This document shows, in pieces, positions 34,820 through 42,631 of a stretch of DNA of 64,000 nt. Position 1 is the stretch's first letter, and each line of letters opens with the position of its first letter. Where the stretch lies: contig NZ_CP023701.1 in the NCBI RefSeq assembly GCF_008704535.1, forward strand, positions 5,436,001 to 5,500,000, given 5' to 3'. The stretch comes from Streptomyces subrutilus. GTDB taxonomy: Bacteria; Actinomycetota; Actinomycetes; Streptomycetales; Streptomycetaceae. Below the pieces are notes generated by a model. The model made no database searches. It saw only the letters and a program-made list of their open reading frames with translations, and was not told where the DNA came from. Both the position numbers and the translations under genes were made by a program.

Positions 34820-35437
34820 ATGGCCGGCGCGATGCGCAAGATGGCGGTCTACCTCGGCCTCGTGGAGGACGACCGGTACGACAACCCGGGGTACGACCCC
34901 GACGACGAGTTCGAGCCCGAGCCGGAACCCGAACGGGCCCGCGACCGGGACCGTCGGCAGCAGCCCGTCCACCAACCGCCCGTAACGGACGAACCGGTAC
35001 GAGTCGTTCAGCCTCCGGCGCAGCGGGAGCCCATCCCAATTCCGGTTGAAAACGGACGTCCTGCACGAATCGCCCCCGTGGCATCCATCACACCTGACCG
35101 CTCGAACCTGGAGAAGAACGCCCCCGTGATCATGCCCAAGGTCGTCTCCGAGCGGGAGCCGTACCGCATCACGACGCTGCACCCCCGGACCTACAACGAG
35201 GCCCGTACCATCGGGGAACACTTCCGTGAGGGCACTCCGGTGATCATGAATCTCACGGAGATGGACGACACCGATGCGAAGCGCCTCGTGGACTTCGCGG
35301 CCGGTCTCGTCTTCGGCCTGCACGGCAGCATTGAACGGGTGACACAGAAGGTGTTCCTGCTGTCGCCTGCTAACGTCGATGTCACGGCGGAGGACAAGGC
35401 CCGCATCGCGGAGGGCGGGTTCTTCAACCAAAGCTAG
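34820..35437 (+). CDS. sepF: Cell division protein SepF
   Basis: A 205-aa FtsZ membrane anchor. The N-terminal amphipathic helix (MAGAMRKMAVYLGLVED) binds membrane. A disordered acidic and Arg/Pro-rich linker (about 20-95) follows. The C-terminal SepF domain has ITTLHPRTYNEARTIGEHFR, PVIMNLTEMDDTDAKRLVDF, AGLVFGLHGSIERV and FLLSPANVDV. A GGAGG lies upstream of the ATG. The 149-nt gap from ylmE contains a GTGACATTCGTGACAC stretch (34754-34769) that may hold a promoter. Confidence 0.94.
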   Translation: MAGAMRKMAVYLGLVEDDRYDNPGYDPDDEFEPEPEPERARDRDRRQQPVHQPPVTDEPVRVVQPPAQREPIPIPVENGRPARIAPVASITPDRSNLEKNAPVIMPKVVSEREPYRITTLHPRTYNEARTIGEHFREGTPVIMNLTEMDDTDAKRLVDFAAGLVFGLHGSIERVTQKVFLLSPANVDVTAEDKARIAEGGFFNQS

Positions 35438-35497
35438 ACCGATCCGTCAGATACGGGACCGGGAACAGAGCGGGAGCAGGGGAGAGGGAAGCGCGGG

Positions 35498-35794
35498 ATG
35501 GGTGTCGCACTACAGGTGGTCTACATCGCGCTGATGTGCTTCCTCATCGTGCTGATCTTCCGACTGGTCATGGACTACGTGTTCCAGTTCGCACGTTCAT
35601 GGACGCCCGGCAAGGCGATGGTGGTCGTTCTGGAGGCCACCTACACTGTCACCGATCCACCGCTCAAGCTTCTTCGGCGTTTCATCCCGCCGTTGCGTCT
35701 CGGGGGCGTGGCACTCGACCTGTCCTTCTTCGTTCTGATGATCATCGTTTACATCCTCATCAGTTTCGTGAGCACCGCTGCGAGAAGCGTGTGA
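35498..35794 (+). CDS. YggT-family membrane protein
   Basis: A 98-aa protein with two transmembrane helices (about 5-28 and 72-94) separated by an amphipathic region with VMDYVFQFARSW and PLKLLRRFIPPLRLGGVALDLS, the YggT signature. The family has been linked to division and osmotic tolerance, but its role is not defined. Its position between sepF and divIVA is conserved in actinobacteria. A GGGGAGAGGGAAG purine stretch precedes the ATG. Confidence 0.9.
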   Translation: MGVALQVVYIALMCFLIVLIFRLVMDYVFQFARSWTPGKAMVVVLEATYTVTDPPLKLLRRFIPPLRLGGVALDLSFFVLMIIVYILISFVSTAARSV

Positions 35795-35876
35795 ACGATG
35801 TGCTTCCCCGCGGGCGCGGGGACAGTCCCGATACGGTCTTGCCGACTGCCGACGACTACGTAGAGGTGAAGAAGAC

Positions 35877-37103
35877 ATGCCGCTGACCCCTGAGGACGTG
35901 CGGAACAAGCAGTTCACGACCGTCCGCCTCCGAGAAGGCTATGACGAGGACGAGGTCGATGCCTTCCTCGACGAGGTCGAGTCCGAACTGACGCGCCTGC
36001 TGCGCGAGAACGAGGACCTGCGCGCCAAGCTGGCGGCCGCGACGCGCGCCGCCGCGCAGAACCAGCAGCAGCAGGGGATGCGCAAGCCGGAACCCCAGGA
36101 CCAGCGAGGCCCCGGCGCCCCCGTGCCCGCGGCCATATCCGGCCCGCCGCAGCAGCAGCAGCCCCAGATGGGCCCGCCCCAACTGCCGGGCGGACAGCCG
36201 CAGCTCCCGGCCGGCCCCGGCGGACACGGTCCCCAGGGTCCGGGTCCGATGGGCGGCCCCATGCAGCAGCACCCCATGGGCGGCCCCCAGGGCATGAACC
36301 CGCAACAGCAGCAGCAGATGCAGCAGCAGCAGCAGTCGATGGGCGGCCAGAACCCGCTCGGCCAGCCGATGGGCCAGCAGATGCAGCCGATGGGGCAGCA
36401 GATGCAGCCCATGGGCCAGCAGATGCACCAGCACCAGCAGCAGCAGCCGCAGCAGCTCCCGCAGCAGGGCCCCGGTGGCGACAGCGCCGCCCGCGTCCTG
36501 TCGCTGGCACAGCAGACAGCGGACCAGGCGATCGCCGAGGCCCGCTCCGAAGCCAACAAGATCGTCGGCGAGGCCCGTTCGCGCGCCGAGGGCCTGGAGC
36601 GGGACGCCCGCGCCAAGGCCGACGCGCTGGAGCGGGACGCGCAGGAGAAGCACCGCGTCGCGATGGGCTCCCTGGAGTCCGCCCGCGCCACGCTGGAGCG
36701 CAAGGTCGAGGACCTGCGGGGCTTCGAGCGCGAGTACCGCACGCGTCTGAAGTCCTACCTGGAGTCCCAGCTGCGTCAGCTGGAGACCCAGGCCGACGAC
36801 TCCCTGGCCCCGCCGCGCAACCCGGGCGCCCCCTCGCTGCCGCCGTCGCCGTCGCCCTCGATGGCCCCGGCCGGTGCGATGGGCCACTCCATGGGCGGTC
36901 CCTCGATGGGTGGCCCGTCGATGGGCGGCCCGTCCCCCATGGGCGGTCCCTCCCCGATGGGAGCCCCGTCCTACGGCGGCGGCCAGCAGCAGATGTCCCC
37001 GGCGATGACCCAGCCGATGGCTCCGGTGCGGCCGGCCGCGCCGCAGCCGATGCAGGCGCCGTCGCCGATGCGGGGCTTCCTGATCGACGAGGACGACAAC
37101 TAG
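35877..37103 (+). CDS. divIVA: Polar growth protein DivIVA
   Basis: A 408-aa coiled-coil scaffold that marks hyphal tips and directs apical wall growth. The conserved N-terminal domain is PLTPEDVRNKQFTTVRLREGYDEDEVDAFLDEV (positions 2-34, key F13, R17, R19 and Y22), followed by a first coiled coil to about 60. A long Gln/Pro/Gly/Met-rich insert (about 65-200) contains three tandem 7-residue repeats. A second coiled coil (about 205-305) drives oligomerisation. The tail contains MGGPS repeats and ends GFLIDEDDN. The insert and repeats are typical of Streptomyces but probably vary among strains. Confidence 0.95.
   Translation: MPLTPEDVRNKQFTTVRLREGYDEDEVDAFLDEVESELTRLLRENEDLRAKLAAATRAAAQNQQQQGMRKPEPQDQRGPGAPVPAAISGPPQQQQPQMGPPQLPGGQPQLPAGPGGHGPQGPGPMGGPMQQHPMGGPQGMNPQQQQQMQQQQQSMGGQNPLGQPMGQQMQPMGQQMQPMGQQMHQHQQQQPQQLPQQGPGGDSAARVLSLAQQTADQAIAEARSEANKIVGEARSRAEGLERDARAKADALERDAQEKHRVAMGSLESARATLERKVEDLRGFEREYRTRLKSYLESQLRQLETQADDSLAPPRNPGAPSLPPSPSPSMAPAGAMGHSMGGPSMGGPSMGGPSPMGGPSPMGAPSYGGGQQQMSPAMTQPMAPVRPAAPQPMQAPSPMRGFLIDEDDN
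36363..36425 (+). repeat. Three tandem 21-nt repeats inside divIVA
   Basis: Copies at 36363-36383, 36384-36404 and 36405-36425 encode QPMGQQM three times, differing at single bases. This makes the linker length prone to slippage. Confidence 0.85.
36888..36968 (+). repeat. MGGPS(P) repeat in the divIVA tail
   Basis: Imperfect 15-18-nt repeats encode MGGPS, MGGPS, MGGPSP, MGGPSP and MGAPS in a low-complexity C-terminal tail. Confidence 0.7.
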
Positions 37104-37135
37104 GCGCCGCCGTCGCCTCTGTCGGCAGTCCGTGC

Positions 37136-37177
37136 GGGCCGGGCCCGGTTCCCCTTCGGGGGCACCGGGCCCGGCCC
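37136..37177. terminator. Terminator between divIVA and ileS with UUCG tetraloop
   Basis: A perfect 14-bp outer stem, one mismatched pair, then CCCC-TTCG-GGGG. It lies between the convergent divIVA and ileS genes and can act in both directions. UUCG-capped hairpins are very stable. Confidence 0.8.
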
Positions 37178-37311
37178 GTTTCCGTGGGCGGGTCCCGTTC
37201 GTGGGAGGGGGGCGGGTGCGGCGCCGGTCCCGTGGGCGGGGGCCGCGGTCGCCGGGGAACGGGAGCGGCCCGCGACCCCCGGTGGGGGCGCGGGCCGCGG
37301 GGCGGGGAGGG

Positions 37312-40300
37312 TCAGGCCTTGCGGAGGCGGAAGGTCAGGGACAGGGACTCGTCCGTGAACGGCTCGCCGTACCCGGCGTCGGCCTCGCCGGGGGCGAAGT
37401 CCGTCGCCAGGACCTCGTCGGCGATGAGGGCCGCGTGGTCGGTCAGCGCCGTCACGACCTCGGTGTCCGCCGAGGACCACCGCAGGGCGATCCGGTCCGC
37501 GACGTCCAGGCCGGAGTTCTTCCGGGCCTCCTGGATCAGCCGGATCGCGTCACGGGCCAGGCCCGCCAGCCGCAGCTCCGGGGTGATCTCCAGGTCCAGG
37601 GCGACCGTCGCGCCGGAGTCCGAGGCGACCGACCAGCCCTCGCGCGGGGTCTCGGTGATGATGACCTCCTCCGGGGAGAGGGTCACCTGCTCGCCGTCGA
37701 CGACGACCGTGGCCCCGCCGGAGCGCAGGGCCAGGGAGAGCGCCGCCGCGTCGGCCGCGGCCACCGCCTTCGCCACGTCCTGCACGCCCTTGCCGAACCG
37801 CTTGCCCAGCGCCCGGAAGTTGGCCTTCGCGGTGGTGTCGACCAGGGAACCGCCGACCTCCGACAGGGAGGCCAGGGAGGCGACGTTCAGCTCCTCCGTG
37901 ATCTGCGAGTGCAGCTCGGGGGAGAGGGACTCGAAGCCCGAGACCGCGACCAGCGCGCGCGACAGCGGCTGGCGGGTCTTGACGCCCGACTCCGCGCGGG
38001 TCGCACGGCCCAGCTCCACGAGCCGGCGCACCAGCAGCATCTGCCGGGACAGCTCAGGGTCGATCGCCGCCCGGTCCGCCTCCGGCCAGGACGACAGGTG
38101 CACCGACTCGGGGGCGTCCGGCGCCACCGGGACGACCATGTCCTGCCAGACCCGCTCCGTGATGAACGGGGTGAGCGGGGCCAGCAGCCGGGTCACCGTC
38201 TCCACGACCTCGTGCAGGGTGCGCAGCGCGGCCGCGTCGCCCTGCCAGAAGCGGCGGCGCGAGCGGCGGACGTACCAGTTGGAGAGGTCGTCGACGAACG
38301 CGGACAGGAGCTTGCCGGCGCGCTGGGTGTCGTAGGCCTCCATCGCGTCCGTGACCTCGGCGGTCAGGGCGTGCAGCTCGGAGAGCAGCCAGCGGTCCAG
38401 GACCGGGCGGTCGGCCGGCGCCGGGTCGGACGCCGAGGGGGCCCAGTTCGACGTACGGGCGTACAGGGCCTGGAAGGCCACCGTGTTCCAGTACGTGAGG
38501 AGGGTCTTGCGGACGACCTCCTGGATGGTGCCGTGGCCCACGCGCCGCGCCGCCCACGGGGAGCCGCCCGCCGCCATGAACCAGCGCACCGCGTCCGCGC
38601 CGTGCTGGTCCATCAGCGGGATCGGCTGGAGGATGTTGCCCAGGTGCTTGGACATCTTGCGGCCGTCCTCGGCGAGGATGTGGCCGAGGCAGACCACGTT
38701 CTCGTAGGCCGACTTGTCGAAGACCAGGGTGCCGACCGCCATCAGGGTGTAGAACCACCCGCGCGTCTGGTCGATGGCCTCCGAGATGAACTGCGCCGGG
38801 TAGCGCTTCTCGAAGAGGTCCTTGTTCTTGTACGGGTAGCCCCACTGCGCGAACGGCATCGAACCCGAGTCGTACCAGGCGTCGATGACCTCCGGCACGC
38901 GCACGGCGGTCAGCGGGCAGCCCTCGGCCGTGCAGGGGAAGGTGACCGCGTCGATGTACGGGCGGTGCGGGTCCAGGTCGGACTGGTCCGTGCCGGACAG
39001 CTCGCTCAGCTCGGCGCGCGAGCCGACGCAGGTGAGGTGGTCCTCCTCGCAGCGCCAGATCGGCAGCGGGGTGCCCCAGTAGCGGTTGCGCGAGAGCGCC
39101 CAGTCGATGTTGTTGTTCAGCCAGTCGCCGAAGCGGCCCTGCTTGACCGAGTCCGGGAACCAGTTGGTCTTCTCGTTCTCCCGCAGCATCGCGTCCTTGA
39201 CGGCGGTGGTGCGGACGTACCAGGACGGCTGGGCGTAGTAGAGCAGCGCCGTGTGGCAGCGCCAGCAGTGCGGGTAGCTGTGCTCGTACGCGATGTGCTT
39301 GAAGAGCAGGCCGCGCGCGTCGAGGTCGGCGGTCAGCTTCTCGTCCGCCTTCTTGAAGAAGACGCCGCCCACCAGCGGGACCTCCTCCTCGAAGGTGCCG
39401 TCGGGGCGGACCGGGTTCACGACGGGCAGGCCGTACGCGCGGCAGACCGCGAGGTCGTCGGCGCCGAAGGCCGGGGACTGGTGGACCAGACCCGTACCGT
39501 CCTCGGTCGTGACGTACTCGGCGTTCACCACGTAGTGGGCGGGGGCCGGGAACTCGATCAGCGAGAAGGGGCGCTCGTACGCCCAGCGCTCCATCTCCTT
39601 GCCGGTGAAGGACTCGCCGGTGGCCTCCCAGCCCTCGCCGAGGGCCTTCTCCAGCAGCGGCGCGGCGACGACGAGCTTCTCCTCGCCGTTCGTCGCGACC
39701 ACGTACGCCACCTCGGGGTGGACGGCGACGGCGGTGTTGGACACCAGGGTCCACGGGGTCGTCGTCCAGACCAGCAGCGCGGCCTCGCCCGCGAGGGGGC
39801 CGGAGGTCAGCGGGAAGCGGACGTAGACCGAGGGGTCGACGACCGTCTCGTAGCCCTGGGCCAGCTCGTGGTCGGAGAGGCCGGTGCCGCAGCGCGGACA
39901 CCAGGGGGCGACGCGGTGGTCCTGGGTGAGCAGCCCCTTGTTGAAGATCTCCTTCAGCGACCACCACACGGACTCGACGTACTCGGGGTCCATGGTGCGG
40001 TAGGCGTCGTCCAGGTCGACCCAGTAGCCCATCCGGCTCGTGAGCTCGGCGAACGCGTCGGTGTGGCGCGTCACGGACTCGCGGCACCTGGCGTTGAACT
40101 CGGCGATGCCGTACGCCTCGATGTCCTGCTTGCCGTTGAAGCCCAGCTCCTTCTCGACGGCGAGCTCGACGGGCAGGCCGTGGCAGTCCCAGCCGGCCTT
40201 GCGGGCCACGTGGTAGCCGCGCATGGTGCGGAAGCGGGGGAAGACGTCCTTGAAGACGCGGGCCTCGATGTGGTGCGCGCCGGGCATGCCGTTCGCGGTG

Positions 40301-40458
40301 GGCGGGCCCTCGTAGAAGACCCACTCGGGGCGGCCCTCGGACTGCTCCAGGGTCTTGGCGAAGGTCTTGCTCTCGCGCCAGAAGTCGAGAACGGCGTGTT
40401 CGAGGGCGGGCAGGTCGACCTGGGCGGGTACCGGGCGGTACTGCGGCGGTGTGGTCAT
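37312..40458 (-). CDS. ileS: Isoleucyl-tRNA synthetase
   Basis: A 1048-aa class I synthetase that charges tRNA-Ile. The HIGH-type motif is GAHHIEAR (HHIE 62-65) within PPTANGMPGAHHIEARVFKD, and KMSKS is KMSKH (601-605, GRKMSKHLGNIL). An editing domain lies between them. The HHxE form, KMSKH and length resemble the eukaryote-like (type 2) IleRS known from mycobacteria and Streptomyces, often insensitive to mupirocin; that property is inferred. The ATG at 40458 follows a GGAGGAAG Shine-Dalgarno that is sequestered in the T-box leader. Confidence 0.95.
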   Translation of the reverse strand: MTTPPQYRPVPAQVDLPALEHAVLDFWRESKTFAKTLEQSEGRPEWVFYEGPPTANGMPGAHHIEARVFKDVFPRFRTMRGYHVARKAGWDCHGLPVELAVEKELGFNGKQDIEAYGIAEFNARCRESVTRHTDAFAELTSRMGYWVDLDDAYRTMDPEYVESVWWSLKEIFNKGLLTQDHRVAPWCPRCGTGLSDHELAQGYETVVDPSVYVRFPLTSGPLAGEAALLVWTTTPWTLVSNTAVAVHPEVAYVVATNGEEKLVVAAPLLEKALGEGWEATGESFTGKEMERWAYERPFSLIEFPAPAHYVVNAEYVTTEDGTGLVHQSPAFGADDLAVCRAYGLPVVNPVRPDGTFEEEVPLVGGVFFKKADEKLTADLDARGLLFKHIAYEHSYPHCWRCHTALLYYAQPSWYVRTTAVKDAMLRENEKTNWFPDSVKQGRFGDWLNNNIDWALSRNRYWGTPLPIWRCEEDHLTCVGSRAELSELSGTDQSDLDPHRPYIDAVTFPCTAEGCPLTAVRVPEVIDAWYDSGSMPFAQWGYPYKNKDLFEKRYPAQFISEAIDQTRGWFYTLMAVGTLVFDKSAYENVVCLGHILAEDGRKMSKHLGNILQPIPLMDQHGADAVRWFMAAGGSPWAARRVGHGTIQEVVRKTLLTYWNTVAFQALYARTSNWAPSASDPAPADRPVLDRWLLSELHALTAEVTDAMEAYDTQRAGKLLSAFVDDLSNWYVRRSRRRFWQGDAAALRTLHEVVETVTRLLAPLTPFITERVWQDMVVPVAPDAPESVHLSSWPEADRAAIDPELSRQMLLVRRLVELGRATRAESGVKTRQPLSRALVAVSGFESLSPELHSQITEELNVASLASLSEVGGSLVDTTAKANFRALGKRFGKGVQDVAKAVAAADAAALSLALRSGGATVVVDGEQVTLSPEEVIITETPREGWSVASDSGATVALDLEITPELRLAGLARDAIRLIQEARKNSGLDVADRIALRWSSADTEVVTALTDHAALIADEVLATDFAPGEADAGYGEPFTDESLSLTFRLRKA

Positions 40459-40472
40459 GAGGCTGAACTCTT

Positions 40473-40747
40473 CCTCCGGCGGGATGTCACGTCCGTCCGG
40501 AGGGACGAGAGCCGCACTGCTGCTCCCGCGGTACCACCCTCCTTGGCCTCCGGACGGGTCCGGCGGCCCCCTCATTGGGGTGCGAAGCCGGTTCTACTCG
40601 CCTCCGGGACCCCTGCGGGCCCCGTACGGCTTTCCTCCGGCGGCTCCGGGGTGATCCTTCACGTCGCGCTCGCCCCCGGGCTCTCACCGTCCCCGGGTCG
40701 CTCCTGGCTGCGTCCGACGCTACTCGTCCCCATCCATGCCTTTCGCT
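40473..40747 (-). promoter_or_regulatory. Translational T-box riboswitch of ileS
   Basis: The 14-nt T-box AGGGTGGTACCGCG is present exactly on the minus strand at 40540-40527. Downstream, CCTCCGG (40503-40497) can pair with CCGGAGG (40479-40473), which contains the ileS Shine-Dalgarno. Uncharged tRNA-Ile binding would therefore open the ribosome site, not prevent termination. A candidate specifier ATC lies at 40655-40653 within GAAGGATCACC. This is the class II T-box arrangement known for actinobacterial ileS. Confidence 0.88.
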
Positions 40748-40753
40748 GGGCCC

Positions 40754-40759
40754 AGTGTA
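40754..40759 (-). promoter_or_regulatory. -10 box of the ileS T-box transcript
   Basis: TACACT on the minus strand, placing the start of the leader near 40747. No clear -35 is visible. Confidence 0.45.
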
Positions 40760-40847
40760 CGGGGCCGGAGGGCACCCGGCCTACCGGTTTGCGGGGGGCC
40801 CGGCGGGGGCCGGGGAGGGGCGTCGGCGTGACCCGTACGGGCCGACG

Positions 40848-40873
40848 GGCCCCCACGGGATCCGGTGGGGGCC
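40848..40873 (+). other. Hairpin in the ileS/DksA intergenic region
   Basis: GGCCCCCAC and its complement form a 9-bp stem with an 8-nt loop between the divergent ileS and DksA-like genes. No function is evident. The rest of 40760-41022 holds the DksA promoter region and no gene that I can support. Confidence 0.4.
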
Positions 40874-41022
40874 GCAGGGCGGATATTCGGGCTTCCGGAT
40901 GGGCACAACGGATGCAGGTTGGCCGCGCGGGGCGCGTGCCCCGTTGCCGCGGGGCCGGAGCCGATTTATCGTTCCGGCACGATTCGCGAGCAATGATCAC
41001 AGTATGTGAAGGGGCCGCGGCC

Positions 41023-41799
41023 ATGGTGGCGAAGAAGACCGCCGGGAGTACTGCCAAGAAGGCCGTCGCGAAGCCCGCGGCCGCCGAGGACGAGGCTCCG
41101 GCCGAGCAGGTGACCGCGGCCCGCAAGACCGCGGCCCGCAAGACCGCGGCCCGCAAGACCGCCGCCGCGAAGAAGGCGGACGGCGGTACGGGCTCCGCCG
41201 GGAAGCGCAAGGCCGCGGCCGGGAAGACCGCGGCAGGGAAGGCACCGGCCGAGAAGGCCGCGGCCGAGGGGGCGGCGCACGCCGCGAAGACGACGGGAGC
41301 GCGCACAGTGGTTGCCAAGAAGAGCACCGGTACGGCGAGGAAGACGGCCACGGCCGCCACCAGCGGGCTGCCCAAGGCGAAGGCGGCCGCGGTCAGCGTC
41401 CCCGGCGAGCTCGCCGTACGGCCCGGGGAGGAGCCGTGGACGCGGGAGGAGGTCGAGGAGGCCCGCAGCGGGCTGATGGCCGAGGCGCTGCGGCTGCGCG
41501 CCGAGCTCGACGCGTCCGAGGCGGCCATCTCCGGCCTGATGCGCGACTCCGGGGACGGCGCGGGCGACGACCAGGCCGACACCGGCACCAAGAACATCAC
41601 CCGGGAGTCCGAGCTGGCGCTCGCGGCGAACGCCAGCTCCATGCTGGAGCAGACCGAGCGGGCCCTGGAACGGCTGGAGGCGGGCACGTACGGCCTCTGC
41701 GAGAACTGCGGCAAGCCCATCGGCAAGGCCAGGATGCAGGCCTTCCCGCGGGCCACGCTGTGCGTGGACTGCAAGCAGAAGCAGGAGCGGCGGCACTAG
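41023..41799 (+). CDS. DksA/TraR zinc-finger protein with histone-H1-like Lys/Ala tail
   Basis: A 258-aa protein with two parts. Residues 1-130 are Lys/Ala/Thr-rich with tandem RKTAA repeats, like the DNA-binding tails of histone H1 and bacterial Hlp proteins. Residues 135-258 are a DksA/TraR unit: a helical region (EEVEEARSGLMAEALRLR), TGTKNITRESELALAAN, LERLEAGTYGLCENCGKPIG and LCVDCKQKQE, giving a four-Cys zinc finger. DksA proteins act on RNA polymerase; the tail suggests nucleoid association. ATG at 41023 has AAGGGG about 10 nt upstream; an in-frame ATG at 40993 is an alternative. Confidence 0.85.
   Translation: MVAKKTAGSTAKKAVAKPAAAEDEAPAEQVTAARKTAARKTAARKTAAAKKADGGTGSAGKRKAAAGKTAAGKAPAEKAAAEGAAHAAKTTGARTVVAKKSTGTARKTATAATSGLPKAKAAAVSVPGELAVRPGEEPWTREEVEEARSGLMAEALRLRAELDASEAAISGLMRDSGDGAGDDQADTGTKNITRESELALAANASSMLEQTERALERLEAGTYGLCENCGKPIGKARMQAFPRATLCVDCKQKQERRH
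41113..41157 (+). repeat. Three perfect 15-nt repeats in the Lys/Ala tail
   Basis: ACCGCGGCCCGCAAG occurs three times in tandem, with a fourth degenerate copy at 41158-41172. It encodes TAARK repeats. Confidence 0.85.
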
Positions 41800-41960
41800 C
41801 CGCCGGTACCGGCTTCCCGTGCGGGCGCGTCGGGTGCGGGCGGTTCGGGTGCGGGCGGGCGGTCCGGGGGCGCCCTGACGTACTCTCGTGTTCCGTCAGG
41901 GTCCAGGAACCTGGCGGGGCTGTGCCGGCAACCTGGTTCGAGCTAGTTCGAGGGACTCAC

Positions 41961-42521
41961 GTGGCAGAGGCGGAGCGCATCATCGGTACGCCGGAGGTCG
42001 GGGACGACGCCCAGCCGGAGTCCGCCGAGCCCAAGGGGCGCCGGCGGATCACGGCCCTGCTCGTCGTGGCGCTGCTCGCCTACCTGCTGGACCTCGGCAG
42101 CAAGATGCTGGTCGTGGCGAAGCTGGAGCACCAGCCGCCGATCGACGTCATCGGGGACCTGCTGAAGTTCACGGCCATCCGCAACCCGGGCGCCGCCTTC
42201 GGCTTCGGCGAGGCCTTCACCGTGATCTTCACCTGCATCGCGGCCGGTGTGATCGTGGTGATCGTCCGGCTGGCCCGCAAGCTGTACAGCCTGCCCTGGG
42301 CCATCGCGCTGGGCCTGCTGCTCGGCGGTGCGCTGGGGAACCTGACCGACCGGCTCTTCCGCTCGCCGGGCGTCTTCCGGGGCGCGGTCGTCGACTTCAT
42401 CGCCCCGGCCCACTTCGCGGTCTTCAACCTCGCGGACTCGGCGATCGTCTGCGGCGGCATCCTGATCGTGCTGCTGTCCTTCAAGGGCCTGGACCCGGAC
42501 GGCACCGTCCACAAGGACTGA
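41961..42521 (+). CDS. lspA: Lipoprotein signal peptidase (signal peptidase II)
   Basis: A 186-aa membrane aspartyl peptidase that removes signal peptides from diacylated lipoproteins. Four transmembrane helices are predicted. Catalytic residues are D130 (GNLTDRLFR) and D159 (FNLADSAIV), with FTAIRNPGAAFGFGEAF preceding. An acidic N-terminal extension of about 30 residues is present. GTG at 41961 has GAGGGA 5 nt upstream. A very strong hairpin follows the stop. Confidence 0.94.
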   Translation: MAEAERIIGTPEVGDDAQPESAEPKGRRRITALLVVALLAYLLDLGSKMLVVAKLEHQPPIDVIGDLLKFTAIRNPGAAFGFGEAFTVIFTCIAAGVIVVIVRLARKLYSLPWAIALGLLLGGALGNLTDRLFRSPGVFRGAVVDFIAPAHFAVFNLADSAIVCGGILIVLLSFKGLDPDGTVHKD

Positions 42522-42531
42522 CCGACCGGTG

Positions 42532-42586
42532 CCCGCCGGCCGCCCCGCGCGGGCCGGCCGGGGGCCCGCGCGGGGCGGCCGGCGGG
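42532..42586 (+). terminator. 24-bp perfect hairpin after lspA
   Basis: A 24-bp perfect stem with a 7-nt loop (GGCCGGG), 10 nt after the lspA stop. It is the longest stem in the window and separates lspA from the independently transcribed rluD. Confidence 0.7.
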
Positions 42587-42619
42587 TCTCCGGCGGGAAT
42601 GCCCGTCTGCCGAGTCCTG

Positions 42620-42625
42620 CATACT
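42620..42625 (+). promoter_or_regulatory. -10 box of a leaderless rluD promoter
   Basis: CATACT ends 6 nt before the GTG of the pseudouridine synthase gene, with no Shine-Dalgarno between. Confidence 0.5.
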
Positions 42626-42631
42626 CGACAG

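Noticed and set aside
34183..35431. Minus-strand frames opposite ylmE and sepF
   Set aside because: Antisense shadows of well-identified genes. They have no ribosome site or family match.
37132..41022. Open frame upstream of and continuous with the DksA-like gene
   Set aside because: It is antisense to ileS. The DksA-like protein starts at 41023, or 40993 at the earliest.
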